Shown piece by piece: positions 1-9,876 of a DNA stretch of 52,262 bases; positions within the stretch are counted from its first letter, which is position 1, and every line of letters begins with the position of its first letter. The position numbers and the translations under genes are program-made. The notes under the pieces were generated by a model. The model worked only from the letters and a program-made list of their open reading frames with translations, ran no database searches and was not told where the DNA came from. The stretch comes from a bacterium (GTDB lineage: Bacteria; Pseudomonadota; Alphaproteobacteria; Ferrovibrionales; Ferrovibrionaceae): contig JALHMN010000010.1 in the NCBI GenBank assembly GCA_022844005.1, forward strand, positions 1-52,262. Direction: 5' to 3'.

Positions 1-340
1 CGATGGCATCGAAGGCCCGGGCGCTCAGATCCTCGGTGCGCGAGATGAAGTTGCCGGCCGCGTTGTTGACGAGGCCGTCGAGGGGGCCGCCGGCCCAGAT
101 CTCCGCCACCATGTCCTCGACCGCCTGGGGCACCCGGATGTCGACGGCATGCGTGGTCACCATGCCGCCGGTCGCCTTCATCATCGCCTCGGCCGCCTCG
201 TCCAGGACCGCCTTACGGCGGCCACAGATGGCGACTTCGGCGCCCAGTTCCAGGAACCTCGTGCTCATGGTGCGGCCGAGGCCCGTGCCCCCACCGGTGA
301 CGAGGTATTTCTTTCCCTTCAAGAGATCGGATCGGAACAT
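1..340 (-). CDS. SDR family oxidoreductase (3' part cut by window edge)
   Basis: N-terminal 113 residues of a short-chain dehydrogenase; the rest lies off the left edge. The nucleotide-binding motif TGGGTGLG follows the first beta strand, and the LVNNAAGNF segment is the NNAG motif that stabilises the Rossmann core. The ATG at 340 has a GGAG ribosome site just upstream. It lies 35 nt downstream of the quinone oxidoreductase gene on the same strand, so the two are probably co-transcribed. The NNAAGNF sequence is seen in 2,4-dienoyl-CoA reductase-like SDRs, which would suit the acyl-CoA genes nearby, but the catalytic Tyr-Lys region is not in the window and the substrate is unknown. Confidence 0.85.
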   Translation of the reverse strand, partial: MFRSDLLKGKKYLVTGGGTGLGRTMSTRFLELGAEVAICGRRKAVLDEAAEAMMKATGGMVTTHAVDIRVPQAVEDMVAEIWAGGPLDGLVNNAAGNFISRTEDLSARAFDAI

Positions 341-374
341 CGCGGTACTCCTTCTTTGTCGTTTCCCCAGGCAA

Positions 375-1352
375 TCACATGGTCAGCACGACGCGGCCGA
401 CGGCCTTGCGGTCGGCCACGATGCGCATGGCGTCGCGGAACTGTTCGAGCGGGAAGCGGTGGCTGATATGCGGCTTCAGGTGGCCCTGCGCGGCCCAGGC
501 GACCAGCTGCCGCATCCGTGGCTCCGCCAGGCCGGGGTCACGGCGCACCATCTCGCCGGCCCTCACGCCGACGACGCTGGCCCCCTTCAGGAGCGCCAGG
601 TTGGCCTTGAAGCTCGGGATCGTGCCCGACGCGAAGCCGATGACGAGAAGCCGGCCGTTGAAGGCGAGCGAGCGCAGCGCCGGTTCGAACAGGTCGCCGC
701 CGACCGGGTCGTAGACCACGTCCACGCCGCGATCGCCGGTGATCTCCTTGAGGCGCGTGCGCAGGTCCTCGGTCTTCGTATTGATCAGATGGCTGGCCCC
801 GCGCACCTTGGCCGCGGCCAGCTTTTCGGGTGTCGAAGCCGCCGCGATCACGGCCGCCCCGCTCAGCTTGCCGATCTCGACCGCGGTCAGCCCGACTCCA
901 CCGCCGGCGCCCAGCACCAGCAGCGTCTCCCCCGCCTTCAGCTTTCCCCGCTGGATTAGGCCCGCATATGAGGTGATGGCGGCGGTGGTGAAGGAGGCCG
1001 CCTCCTCAAAGGAGAAGCCCGCCGGTACCGGCCAGGCGTCGATCGCCCGCGTCACCGCCTCCTCGGCATAGCCGCCGGTCCGGAAATGCGTGACGACGGC
1101 GTCGCCCGGCTTGAACGCAGTCACATCGGCGGCAACCTCGATCACCTCTCCAGCGCCCTCGAATCCCGGCGTGAACGGCAACGGCGGCTTGTGCTGATAG
1201 CCGCCGGCGCACATGAGTACGTCGGGAAAATTGAGGCCGGCGGCGCGGTGTGCCACCCGGATCTGTCCCGGTTGCAGGTCGACCCTCGGCATCTCCTCGA
1301 GGTTCAGCACCTCGGGCGGCCCGAGAACGCGGCAGACGACGGCGCGCGGCAT
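375..1352 (-). CDS. NADPH:quinone oxidoreductase family protein (MDR/zeta-crystallin type)
   Basis: A 325-residue zinc-independent medium-chain dehydrogenase/reductase, the usual length for Qor-like proteins. It has an N-terminal GroES-like domain (GLNFPDVLMCAGGY, PFTPGFEGAGEV) and a central NADPH-binding Rossmann fold with the glycine-rich LVLGAGGGVGLTAVE stretch. No cysteine cluster for structural zinc is seen. Likely reaction: NADPH-dependent reduction of quinones or enones in the cytoplasm. The ATG is set by the TGATG overlap with the stop codon of the upstream OmpA-like gene, so translation is probably coupled. The open frame extends further upstream, but that part overlaps the ompA-like gene and is not family-like. 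Confidence 0.9.
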   Translation of the reverse strand: MPRAVVCRVLGPPEVLNLEEMPRVDLQPGQIRVAHRAAGLNFPDVLMCAGGYQHKPPLPFTPGFEGAGEVIEVAADVTAFKPGDAVVTHFRTGGYAEEAVTRAIDAWPVPAGFSFEEAASFTTAAITSYAGLIQRGKLKAGETLLVLGAGGGVGLTAVEIGKLSGAAVIAAASTPEKLAAAKVRGASHLINTKTEDLRTRLKEITGDRGVDVVYDPVGGDLFEPALRSLAFNGRLLVIGFASGTIPSFKANLALLKGASVVGVRAGEMVRRDPGLAEPRMRQLVAWAAQGHLKPHISHRFPLEQFRDAMRIVADRKAVGRVVLTM

Positions 1353-1783
1353 CAGCGGGCGATCCTGATCTCGACGCGCCGATCGGCCTGTGACTTGGCA
1401 TCGACCCCGCCGAACAGGCTGCCGCCCGGCTCGCCGCCGCTCTGCACGGCGAAATAGTCTCTGCTCAGGCCGTGCTTGCCGAATTCGGCCGCCACCGCCT
1501 CGCCCCGGGCGATCGACAACTTGCGGTTCGCCTCGGCATTGCCCTGCTTGTCGGCGAAGCCCTTGATGCAGATCTGCTGGATCTTGCTCGCCTTGGCGAT
1601 CTTCGCCAACTCGGCGATCTTGGCCTGATCCGCCGGCTTGATCTGCGTGCTTCCCGTATCGAACTGGACATTGACCGGCTGATAGCGCGATGCGGTTGCC
1701 GAATCGGGCCGGCAGACATCGCGTTGCGCCAGGGCCGGCGAGCTCAGCACCAGTACGGAAGCAGCAATCCACAGCATTCGCAT
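1352..1783 (-). CDS. OmpA-family protein, small periplasmic/outer membrane
   Basis: A 143-residue protein with a cleavable signal peptide (MRMLWIAASVLVLSSPALAQ, cleavage after ALA). A single OmpA-like peptidoglycan-binding domain follows. It shows the typical IKGFADKQGNAEANRKLSIA segment, with the Asp expected to contact diaminopimelate and the RGEAVAAEF helix, and ends with DRRVEIRI. There is no beta-barrel and no lipobox, so it is probably a soluble periplasmic or loosely envelope-associated protein. A GGGAGG ribosome site precedes the ATG. The stop codon overlaps the start of the quinone oxidoreductase gene, although no functional link between the two is obvious. Confidence 0.85.
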   Translation of the reverse strand: MRMLWIAASVLVLSSPALAQRDVCRPDSATASRYQPVNVQFDTGSTQIKPADQAKIAELAKIAKASKIQQICIKGFADKQGNAEANRKLSIARGEAVAAEFGKHGLSRDYFAVQSGGEPGGSLFGGVDAKSQADRRVEIRIAR

Positions 1784-1936
1784 GTCGTTTCCTCCCGGCA
1801 ATCTCCCGGCGTTATAGCGCGCGGCCGGACGCAGGCGAGCGGATTTGACGGGATGGCGCGGAAAGGGTCGACCGGGCCGCGCCGGGGCGGGATAATCGGC
1901 AATCGGTGGAACAACTTGCCAAGGGCAGCGAAACGG

Positions 1937-2812
1937 ATGTCTTCCAGGGAAAAGCTCGGCTTCATCGGCCTCGGCGTGATGGGCGAGCCCATGTGCCGCA
2001 ACATGGCGGTCAAGAGCGGCTTGCCGATGCAGGCATACGACCGCATGGCCGCGCCGCTCGAGCGCCTGGCGGCGCACGGCGTCGTCGCCGTCGCCGACGC
2101 CGCCACCCTCGCCCGCGAGACCGACATCCTGTTCCTGTCGCTGCCGAGCGGGACCCAGGTCGAGGCGGTCTGCCGGGAGATCCTGCCGCTCGCCCGCAAA
2201 GGCCAGGTGATCGTCGATCTCGGCACCTCGCCGGTCACCCTGACCCGCGACCTCGCGGCAGCCTTCGCCGAGCGGGGAGCCCGCTTCGTCGATGCGCCGG
2301 TCGCCCGCACGCGCGAGGCGGCCGAACAGGGCCGGCTCAGCATCATGGTGGGCGCCGATGCCGCGACGGCGGCCCGCATCCGCCCGCTGCTCGACTGCTG
2401 CGCCAGCGACGTGACCCTCTGCGGCGGCACCGGGGCCGGCCAGGTCGCCAAGATCCTGAACAACATGGTCTTGTTCGAGACGGTGGTCGCGATCTCCGAA
2501 GCGATGGCCATTGCGAAGCGGTTCGACGTCGACCCCGTCACCATCGCCGACGCGCTGTCGAAGGGGTCGGCCGACAGTTTCGCGCTGCGCAACCACGGCA
2601 TGAAGGCGGTGCTGCCAGGCGTATTCCCAGTACAGGCCTTCTCCACCTCCTATGCCCTCAAGGACCTCACCTATGCCCTCGACATGGCGCGCGAGGCGGG
2701 CCTCGACCTCGCCGGCGCCGAAAATGCGCGACGCCTGATGAACGAGGCGATCGCCAGGGGCGACGGCGACAAGTATTGGCCGGTGGTGAGCCGGGTGATC
2801 GGCGGGGCATAG
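1937..2812 (+). CDS. NAD(P)-dependent beta-hydroxyacid dehydrogenase (3-hydroxyisobutyrate dehydrogenase-like)
   Basis: A 291-residue protein with an N-terminal Rossmann motif (LGFIGLGVMGEPM, the GxGxMG signature), a central substrate-binding DAPVARTREAAEQG stretch in place of the usual DAPVSGG, and the catalytic-lysine helix GAGQVAKILNNMV. This architecture is shared by 3-hydroxyisobutyrate, tartronate semialdehyde and related beta-hydroxyacid dehydrogenases and imine reductases. The ARTREAAEQG variation means the exact substrate cannot be named. The ATG at 1937 was chosen because the glycine motif starts eight residues in; the upstream extension of the frame covers the divergent ompA-like gene. 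It is divergent from ompA-like and convergent with the MaoC pair. Confidence 0.85.
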   Translation: MSSREKLGFIGLGVMGEPMCRNMAVKSGLPMQAYDRMAAPLERLAAHGVVAVADAATLARETDILFLSLPSGTQVEAVCREILPLARKGQVIVDLGTSPVTLTRDLAAAFAERGARFVDAPVARTREAAEQGRLSIMVGADAATAARIRPLLDCCASDVTLCGGTGAGQVAKILNNMVLFETVVAISEAMAIAKRFDVDPVTIADALSKGSADSFALRNHGMKAVLPGVFPVQAFSTSYALKDLTYALDMAREAGLDLAGAENARRLMNEAIARGDGDKYWPVVSRVIGGA

Positions 2813-2822
2813 GCCCCGCCCG

Positions 2823-3269
2823 TCAGCCGGCGGGCTCCGGCGGAAACTCCACCATCGCCTCCCCCGATGCCACCATCTCGCCGCGCTGGTTGCGCACCTC
2901 GACCGCGACGGTCGCCCAGCGGGACTTCGCGGTGACCTGCTTGGCGCGGACATGCCCGAGGGGCCGGATGGTGTCGCCCGGCCTGACCGGTGCCACCCAT
3001 CGGGTTTCCAGCCGCCGGTGGGTGCCGCCCTGTTCATAGGCCCAATCGGTCAGCATGCGGGTGATCAGGCCGAAGTTGTTCATGCCGTGCATTATGATGC
3101 CGCCGAACTCGGTCTTGCCGAACTTTCCCTTCATGTAGTCGTCGTCGAGATGCAGCGGGTTGTAGTCGAGCGAGGCATCGCAGAAGAAGCGGATGCTCCC
3201 GCGCGAGACCTCGAAGGCCGGGCCCTCGATGCGGGTGTCGGCCGTCAGCGTGTCGAAGAAGCCGTTCAT
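2823..3269 (-). CDS. MaoC-like hotdog dehydratase subunit with intact DxNPLH motif
   Basis: A single-hotdog protein of about 148 residues of the MaoC/(R)-hydratase superfamily. The active-site motif is complete: DYNPLHLDDDYM, with the catalytic Asp and His of hydratase-2 enzymes, followed by FGGIIMHGM. The expected role is reversible hydration of a 2-enoyl-CoA or a related CoA thioester. Two starts are possible: GTG at 3284, overlapping the upstream stop as GTGA, or ATG at 3269. The ATG is preferred because GAGGGC lies at ribosome-site distance before it. It is translationally linked to the second MaoC-like gene upstream, suggesting a heteromer. Confidence 0.85.
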   Translation of the reverse strand: MNGFFDTLTADTRIEGPAFEVSRGSIRFFCDASLDYNPLHLDDDYMKGKFGKTEFGGIIMHGMNNFGLITRMLTDWAYEQGGTHRRLETRWVAPVRPGDTIRPLGHVRAKQVTAKSRWATVAVEVRNQRGEMVASGEAMVEFPPEPAG

Positions 3270-3280
3270 GTCGGATGCCC

Positions 3281-3751
3281 TCACACCGGCCGGATGGTCC
3301 AGCCCCGACCGGAGCAGATCACCTGGCCTCGGCTGTTGAAGAAGACGTTGTCGTGGACGACGAAGAGGCGCTCGCGCTTGATGAATTTGTCGAGGGCACG
3401 CGCCTCGAGACGGATCACGTCGCCCGGCCGCGCCGGGATGTTGTAGCTCCAGGACTGGCCGGCATTCACCGTGCCGGGGCTGCGCATCCAGTCGTCCGCC
3501 GGGGTGCAGGCGAACATCAGCAGGATATGGATGGCCGGCGGAGCGATCAGTCCGCCGAAGCGGCTGTTCCTCGCGTAGTCCTCGTCGAAATAGAGAGGAT
3601 GCATATCGCCCACCGAACGGCAGTATTTCTGGATCGCTTCCAGGGTCAGTTCGTAGGGCAACGTCTTGCGCGGTTCGCCCGGCACGATGTCGTCCCAGAT
3701 CTTTCGCGCCGCCTGATCGCGCCAGAAATCGGTTTCAAACGCCTGCCCCAT
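3281..3751 (-). CDS. MaoC-like protein, FAS1-type dehydratase N-half (degenerate active site)
   Basis: A 156-residue hotdog protein. At the motif position it reads GDMHPLYFDEDYA, so the hydratase Asp is kept but the Asn is His and the catalytic His is Tyr. This resembles the non-catalytic half of two-domain or heterodimeric hydratases, such as the N-domain of eukaryotic and mycobacterial type-2 dehydratases. The partner gene directly downstream has the intact motif. A strong GGGAGGAGA ribosome site precedes the ATG at 3751. I infer that the two proteins form a heterodimer in which this one binds the acyl chain. The substrate is unknown; adjacent acyl-CoA genes fit a catabolic role. Confidence 0.85.
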   Translation of the reverse strand: MGQAFETDFWRDQAARKIWDDIVPGEPRKTLPYELTLEAIQKYCRSVGDMHPLYFDEDYARNSRFGGLIAPPAIHILLMFACTPADDWMRSPGTVNAGQSWSYNIPARPGDVIRLEARALDKFIKRERLFVVHDNVFFNSRGQVICSGRGWTIRPV

Positions 3752-3802
3752 TCTCTCCTCCCTTTCTGGTTGCCGAGAAGCATATCAGACCGCCGCGGCG
3801 CA

Positions 3803-4810
3803 TCAGCCGAGCAGTGATCGGTACAGATCCAGGTACCGGTCGGCCATGCGCTCAACGGTGAAGCGTGCCGCCACCGAGGCGCGACAGGCGGCGCGATCGA
3901 TGTCGCCGATGCGCCCGATCGCCTCGACCGCCGCCTCGACACTGTCGACCAGGAAGCCGGTCACGCCATGCTCGATCAGTTCGGGCATCGAGCCACGATT
4001 GCTCGCGATCACCGGCGTGCCGCAGGCGAGTGCCTCCACCACCGACAGGCCGAAGGGTTCGCCGAAATTGACGAGATGGAGCAGGGCGCGCGCCGCACCG
4101 AGCGCGCTGGTGCGGGCGACACCACCGAGCGGACCCCGATAGACCACCGACCGCCCCTCGAGCGCGGGAGCCACCTGCTCGTCGTAATAGCCCTGGTCCT
4201 GGACAATGCCGGCCATGAGCAGCCGCCGGCCAGCCAGGCGGGCCGCAGCGATCGCTTCGGCCGCCCCCTTGTCCGGATGTATCCGGCCGAAGAAAAGCAG
4301 GTCCTCGCCGCCGGCCGCGTCGAAGGGGAAATCCTCCAGCCGGATTCCGTGATGGATCGTCGCCGCATAGCGCAGGTCCGGATGACGATCCGCCGTGCTG
4401 ATCGCGACGTAGTGCACATGATCCTGATAGGCCTTGAAGACGGGCAGGATGCGCTCGGAGGAGAAGCCGTGGATCGTCGTCACCAGTGGTTTCTGCACCA
4501 GCCGCGAGAAGGCGAGCGGCACGAAATCGGCCTGATTGTGGATGAGGTCGAACTCCCCCGCGCGTTCGAAGACATGGGCGACGTGCAGCATCTCCCATGC
4601 CTTGGCATCGATGCCGGGATCCTCGGAATAGGGCGCCGGGCAGGGGCCGGCGAGCTTCCCCGCCGTCAGGCTGTCCCTGGTGGCGAACAGGGTGACATCG
4701 AGCCCGCGCCGCACCAGCGCCTCGGTCAAGAGACTGGTCACCAGCTCCCATGGACCATAGTGGCGCGGTGGGGTGCGCCAGGAGATCGGTGCCAGCATGG
4801 CTATGCGCAA
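3803..4810 (-). CDS. Glycosyltransferase family 4 protein
   Basis: A 335-residue GT-B fold transferase. The N-terminal domain opens with RIAMLAPISWRTPPRHYGPW, a start typical of a bacterial GT4 subgroup. The C-terminal donor-binding domain has FFGRIHPDKG and the EPFGLSVVEALACGTPVIA motif with the conserved Glu pair. It transfers a sugar from a nucleotide-activated donor; the acceptor is unknown and no membrane segment is seen. A TTG start at 4810 is preferred over the ATG at 4798 because family members begin MRIAMLAP and GGGAAGGA lies before the TTG. It follows the GH13 gene by 25 nt, so the two form an operon, perhaps concerned with a storage or compatible-solute glycoside. Confidence 0.85.
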   Translation of the reverse strand: MRIAMLAPISWRTPPRHYGPWELVTSLLTEALVRRGLDVTLFATRDSLTAGKLAGPCPAPYSEDPGIDAKAWEMLHVAHVFERAGEFDLIHNQADFVPLAFSRLVQKPLVTTIHGFSSERILPVFKAYQDHVHYVAISTADRHPDLRYAATIHHGIRLEDFPFDAAGGEDLLFFGRIHPDKGAAEAIAAARLAGRRLLMAGIVQDQGYYDEQVAPALEGRSVVYRGPLGGVARTSALGAARALLHLVNFGEPFGLSVVEALACGTPVIASNRGSMPELIEHGVTGFLVDSVEAAVEAIGRIGDIDRAACRASVAARFTVERMADRYLDLYRSLLG

Positions 4811-4835
4811 GTAACGGTCCTTCCCTGCTTTTGGA

Positions 4836-6437
<1,602 letters not shown>

Positions 6438-6596
6438 GCGAAGGGCATCCCCGCGGCGCGCAGAAGGTCAGCTTCGAATCCCTGAACCATGCCGTCCTCT
6501 TTCTTGCTCCACGAATAGCCTATCAGTTGCTCCGGCCCCGCCCTTCAACCGTCGGCGAGGTGGCATCCGCCGGCCGCCGCCGCTAGGTTCCGCCCC

Positions 6597-7685
6597 ATGA
6601 GAGTCGACGGCATCCCCTATCGCACCATCTGGCTGGCCCAGGACGGCTGGTCGGTCGAGATCATCGACCAGACCCGCCTGCCGCACCGCTTCGAGATCGT
6701 CCGCCTGACGACGCTCGCGGAAGCCGCGCATGCCATCAAAGCCATGCTGGTCCGTGGTGCGCCCCTGATCGGGGCCACCGCCGCCTACGGCATCTGCCTC
6801 GCCGCCCGCGCCGACGCCTCCGATAGCGCGCTGGCAGAGGCCGCGAAGGCGCTGGTCGCCACCCGGCCCACCGCCATCAACCTGCAATGGGCGGTCGACG
6901 ACATGCTCGGCCGGCTCTCGCCGCTGCCTCCGGGCGAGCGCCTCGCCACCGCCTATCGGCGGGCGGCCGAGATCGCCGACGACGATGTCGCCACCTGCCG
7001 GGGCATCGGCACGCATGGTGCCCGGCTGATCGAAGCCGCGCACCAAAGGTCGGGCAAGACGGTCAACGTCCTCACCCATTGCAACGCCGGCTGGCTCGCC
7101 ACCGTCGACTGGGGCACGGCGCTGGCCCCGGTCTACACGGCGCATGATGCCGGCGTGCCGATCCATGTCTGGGTCGACGAGACGAGGCCCCGCAACCAGG
7201 GCGCCTCGCTCACCGCCTGGGAACTCGGCCGGCATGGCGTGCCGCACACGGTGATCGCCGACAATGCCGGCGGCCTCCTGATGCAGAAGGGCGAGGTCGA
7301 CCTCTGCATCGTCGGCACCGACCGCACGACGCGGACGGGCGATGTCTGCAACAAGATCGGCACCTACCTGAAGGCGCTGGCCGCGCATGACAATGCCGTC
7401 CCCTTCTATGTCGCCCTGCCCCACTCCACCATCGACTGGACGCTGGAAGCCGGCGCCGACATCCCGATCGAGATGCGCAGCGCCGAAGAGGTCACGCACA
7501 TGACGGGCGCCACGGCGGAAGGCGGCCTCGCCACCATCCGCGTCACCCCCGAGGGGAGCGCCGCCAGCAACCCGGCCTTCGACGTGACGCCCGCCCGCCT
7601 GGTCACCGGCCTGATCACCGAGCGCGGGGTCTGCAAGGCCAGCCGCGACGGCCTCCTCTCCCTCTATCCCGAACGGGCACCCTGA
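6597..7685 (+). CDS. mtnA: S-methyl-5-thioribose-1-phosphate isomerase (or 5-deoxyribose-1-phosphate isomerase)
   Basis: A 362-residue member of the eIF2B-like aldose-ketose isomerase family. The catalytic Cys162 lies in LTHCNAG and the catalytic Asp240-region residue, here Asp242, in [32 protein letters not shown] is the N-terminal signature. It converts 5-methylthioribose-1-phosphate, and in some bacteria 5-deoxyribose-1-phosphate, to the ribulose-1-phosphate form. The next gene starts 2 nt after the stop and encodes a class II aldolase/dehydrogenase, so the product may be split to DHAP plus an aldehyde instead of entering the methionine salvage dioxygenase route. No mtnP, mtnK, mtnB, mtnC or mtnD is in the window. 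Confidence 0.93.
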   Translation: MRVDGIPYRTIWLAQDGWSVEIIDQTRLPHRFEIVRLTTLAEAAHAIKAMLVRGAPLIGATAAYGICLAARADASDSALAEAAKALVATRPTAINLQWAVDDMLGRLSPLPPGERLATAYRRAAEIADDDVATCRGIGTHGARLIEAAHQRSGKTVNVLTHCNAGWLATVDWGTALAPVYTAHDAGVPIHVWVDETRPRNQGASLTAWELGRHGVPHTVIADNAGGLLMQKGEVDLCIVGTDRTTRTGDVCNKIGTYLKALAAHDNAVPFYVALPHSTIDWTLEAGADIPIEMRSAEEVTHMTGATAEGGLATIRVTPEGSAASNPAFDVTPARLVTGLITERGVCKASRDGLLSLYPERAP

Positions 7686-7687
7686 CG

Positions 7688-9742
7688 ATGCAGAACCTGT
7701 GGTCGGACCGCGACGCCCGCGCCGCCATCCGCGCGCATGCCGAGAAGGGCATCGGCGAGGACCTGGCGCTTCGCGTCTACACCACCCGGCTGCTGGGCGG
7801 CGAACCCAGGCTGGTCCAGCACGGCGGCGGCAACACCTCGGTCAAGACGGTGATGAAGGATGTCACCGGCGACGATGTCGAGGTGCTCTGCGTCAAAGGC
7901 TCCGGCTGGGACATGGGAAGCATCGAGGCGCCGGGCCTCCCCGCCGTCCGCCTGGCGCCGCTCCGCCGGCTCGCCGCGCTGGAAGCGCTGTCGGACGAGG
8001 AGATGGTGAACGTCCAGCGCGCCAATCTGCTCGACAGCAACTCGCCCAACCCTTCCGTCGAGACCCTGCTGCATGCCTTCCTGCCGCAGAAGTTCATCGA
8101 CCACACCCATTCGAACGCCGTGCTGGCCCTGACCGACCAGCCTGACGGGGAGCGGATCTGCGCCGAGGTCTTCGGCCCGAAGATCGCCACCGTCCCCTAC
8201 CTGATGCCGGGCTTCGGCCTCGCCAAGCTGGCGAAAGAGGTGTTCGAGGCCCATCCGGATGTGGAGGGTCTGCTGCTGGCCCGGCACGGCTTCTTCACCA
8301 TGGGCGCGACCGCACGGCAGGCCTACGAGCGGATGATCCAATACGTCACCCTGGCCGAGAAGCGGATCGCCAAGGGCAGGAAGGCCACCTTCGCCGGTGT
8401 CGTGCTGCCGAAGAAACTCGCCTCCTCCGCCGAGATCGGCCCGATCCTGCGCGGCCTGCTGGCCGAGCCGGTCGATGCCGAGGCGGGGCGCTGGCGGCGG
8501 TTCGTGCTCGACCACCGCAGCTCGCCCCGCGTCATGGCCTTCGTCAACGGCAAGGGGATCGAGCGCTATGCCCAGGCCGGCACGGTGACGCCGGACCACG
8601 TCATCCGCACCAAGCCGAAACCCCTGATCCTGCCGGCGCCGGAAGCGGGCCGAATGGAGAGGTTCAAGGCGGCGGCGAGGGAGGCGCTCGCCGCCTATGC
8701 CGCCGAGTATCGCGCCTATTTCGAACGCCACAACGCCAGCGCGAAGCCGAGGAAGAAGCCGCTCGACCCCTATCCGCGGGTGGTGATGGTGCGCGGCCTC
8801 GGCCTCTATGGCTTGGGCAAGACGGCCAAGGATGCGGCGATCGCCGCCGATATCGCGGTCACCAATGTCGAGGTGATCACCGATGCCGAGGCGATCGGCC
8901 GCTACCGCAGCATCCCGGAACCCGACCAGTTCGAGATCGAATACTGGTCGCTGGAACAGGCGAAGCTCGGCAAGAACGCCGACAAGCCGCTCACCGGGCA
9001 GGTTGCCGTGATCACCGGCGGCGCCGGTGCCATCGGCCTTGCGACCGCGCAGGCCTTCAGGGGCGAAGGCGCGGAGGTCGTGCTGCTGGACCTGCCGGCG
9101 GCCAAGCCGGAAGCCGCCGCCAAACGGGTCGGCGGCCTCGGCATCGCCTGCGACGTCACGGCGCCGAAGTCCGTCGCCGCCGCCTTCGCGCAGATCCGGG
9201 CCGCGCTCGGCGGGATCGACATTCTCGTCTCCAACGCCGGGGCCGCCTGGCAGGGCCGGATCGGCGAGGTCGACGACGCCGTGCTGCGGCAGAGTTTCGA
9301 ACTCAACTTCTTCGCCCATCAGTCGGTGGCCAAGGCCGCCGTCGCGGCCATGCGCGAACAGGGCACCGGCGGGTGCCTCCTCTTCAATGCCTCCAAGCAG
9401 GCGGTGAACCCGGGGCCGGACTTCGGCCCCTATGGGCTGCCGAAAGCGGCGACACTGTTCCTGTCCCGGCAATACGCGCTCGACTACGGGCCGGAGGGCA
9501 TCCGCTCCAACGCGGTCAATGCCGACCGCATCCGCTCCGGCCTCCTCACCGACGACATGGTGGCGAAGCGCTCGAAGGCCCGCGGCCTGACCGAGAAGGA
9601 CTACATGTCGGGCAATCTCCTCGGCCGCGAGGTGAAGGCCGAGGACGTGGCCCAGGCCTTCCTGCAACTGGCGCTGGCGCCAAAGACCACCGCCGCCGTG
9701 CTGACGGTGGACGGCGGCAACATCGCCGCCGCGCTGCGCTGA
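7688..9742 (+). CDS. Bifunctional class II aldolase / short-chain dehydrogenase fusion
   Basis: A 684-residue two-domain protein. Residues about 25-260 form a class II (zinc) aldolase: the metal ligands His139, His141 (HTHSNAVLALTD) and His200 (LARHGFFTMG) and a likely catalytic Glu125 are present. Residues about 434-684 form an SDR with GGAGAIG (444-450), Ser569, Tyr582 and Lys586. The same fusion occurs in proteins named rhamnulose-1-phosphate aldolase/alcohol dehydrogenase. Here it directly follows mtnA and no rhamnose gene is present, so I infer a substrate such as 5-deoxyribulose- or methylthioribulose-1-phosphate. The aldolase domain would release DHAP and an aldehyde, which the SDR domain could reduce or oxidise. 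A large linker of unclear role lies at about 300-430. Confidence 0.88.
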   Translation: MQNLWSDRDARAAIRAHAEKGIGEDLALRVYTTRLLGGEPRLVQHGGGNTSVKTVMKDVTGDDVEVLCVKGSGWDMGSIEAPGLPAVRLAPLRRLAALEALSDEEMVNVQRANLLDSNSPNPSVETLLHAFLPQKFIDHTHSNAVLALTDQPDGERICAEVFGPKIATVPYLMPGFGLAKLAKEVFEAHPDVEGLLLARHGFFTMGATARQAYERMIQYVTLAEKRIAKGRKATFAGVVLPKKLASSAEIGPILRGLLAEPVDAEAGRWRRFVLDHRSSPRVMAFVNGKGIERYAQAGTVTPDHVIRTKPKPLILPAPEAGRMERFKAAAREALAAYAAEYRAYFERHNASAKPRKKPLDPYPRVVMVRGLGLYGLGKTAKDAAIAADIAVTNVEVITDAEAIGRYRSIPEPDQFEIEYWSLEQAKLGKNADKPLTGQVAVITGGAGAIGLATAQAFRGEGAEVVLLDLPAAKPEAAAKRVGGLGIACDVTAPKSVAAAFAQIRAALGGIDILVSNAGAAWQGRIGEVDDAVLRQSFELNFFAHQSVAKAAVAAMREQGTGGCLLFNASKQAVNPGPDFGPYGLPKAATLFLSRQYALDYGPEGIRSNAVNADRIRSGLLTDDMVAKRSKARGLTEKDYMSGNLLGREVKAEDVAQAFLQLALAPKTTAAVLTVDGGNIAAALR

Positions 9743-9751
9743 GCCGCGGCC

Positions 9752-9769
9752 GCGGACATTTCTGTCCGC
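9752..9769. repeat. 18-bp palindrome, copy 1 (GCGGACATTTCTGTCCGC)
   Basis: Inverted repeat with arms GCGGACA and TGTCCGC around a short T-rich loop. It is the first of five related copies in this intergenic region. It lies ten bases after the aldolase/SDR stop codon and could act as a transcript-end hairpin for that gene. Confidence 0.8.
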
Positions 9770-9816
9770 TTCCCTGCTACTCCCCCCCGTCGCAGATGGG
9801 GGAGGAAGTTGAAGGG

Positions 9817-9834
9817 GCGGACATTTTTGTCCGC
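9817..9834. repeat. 18-bp palindrome, copy 2 (GCGGACATTTTTGTCCGC)
   Basis: Exact arms GCGGACA/TGTCCGC with a TTTT centre, followed by TTC as in copies 1 and 4. Confidence 0.8.
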
Positions 9835-9842
9835 TTCGTCAG

Positions 9843-9860
9843 CCGGACATTTCTGACCGC
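9843..9860. repeat. 18-bp palindrome, copy 3 (degenerate)
   Basis: Reads CCGGACATTTCTGACCGC, so both arms carry substitutions relative to the other copies. It sits 8 bp after copy 2 and just before the first 334-bp unit. Confidence 0.65.
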
Positions 9861-9876
9861 TTCACCCCGCATCATC

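Noticed and set aside
375-1772. Longer 465-codon version of the quinone oxidoreductase
   Set aside because: The extra N-terminal part is the OmpA-like gene read in another frame; the ATG at 1352 starts the family sequence.
7664-9667. Open frame of 667 codons on the minus strand opposite the aldolase/SDR gene
   Set aside because: Mirror of a protein with complete aldolase and SDR motifs; it has no recognisable sequence of its own.
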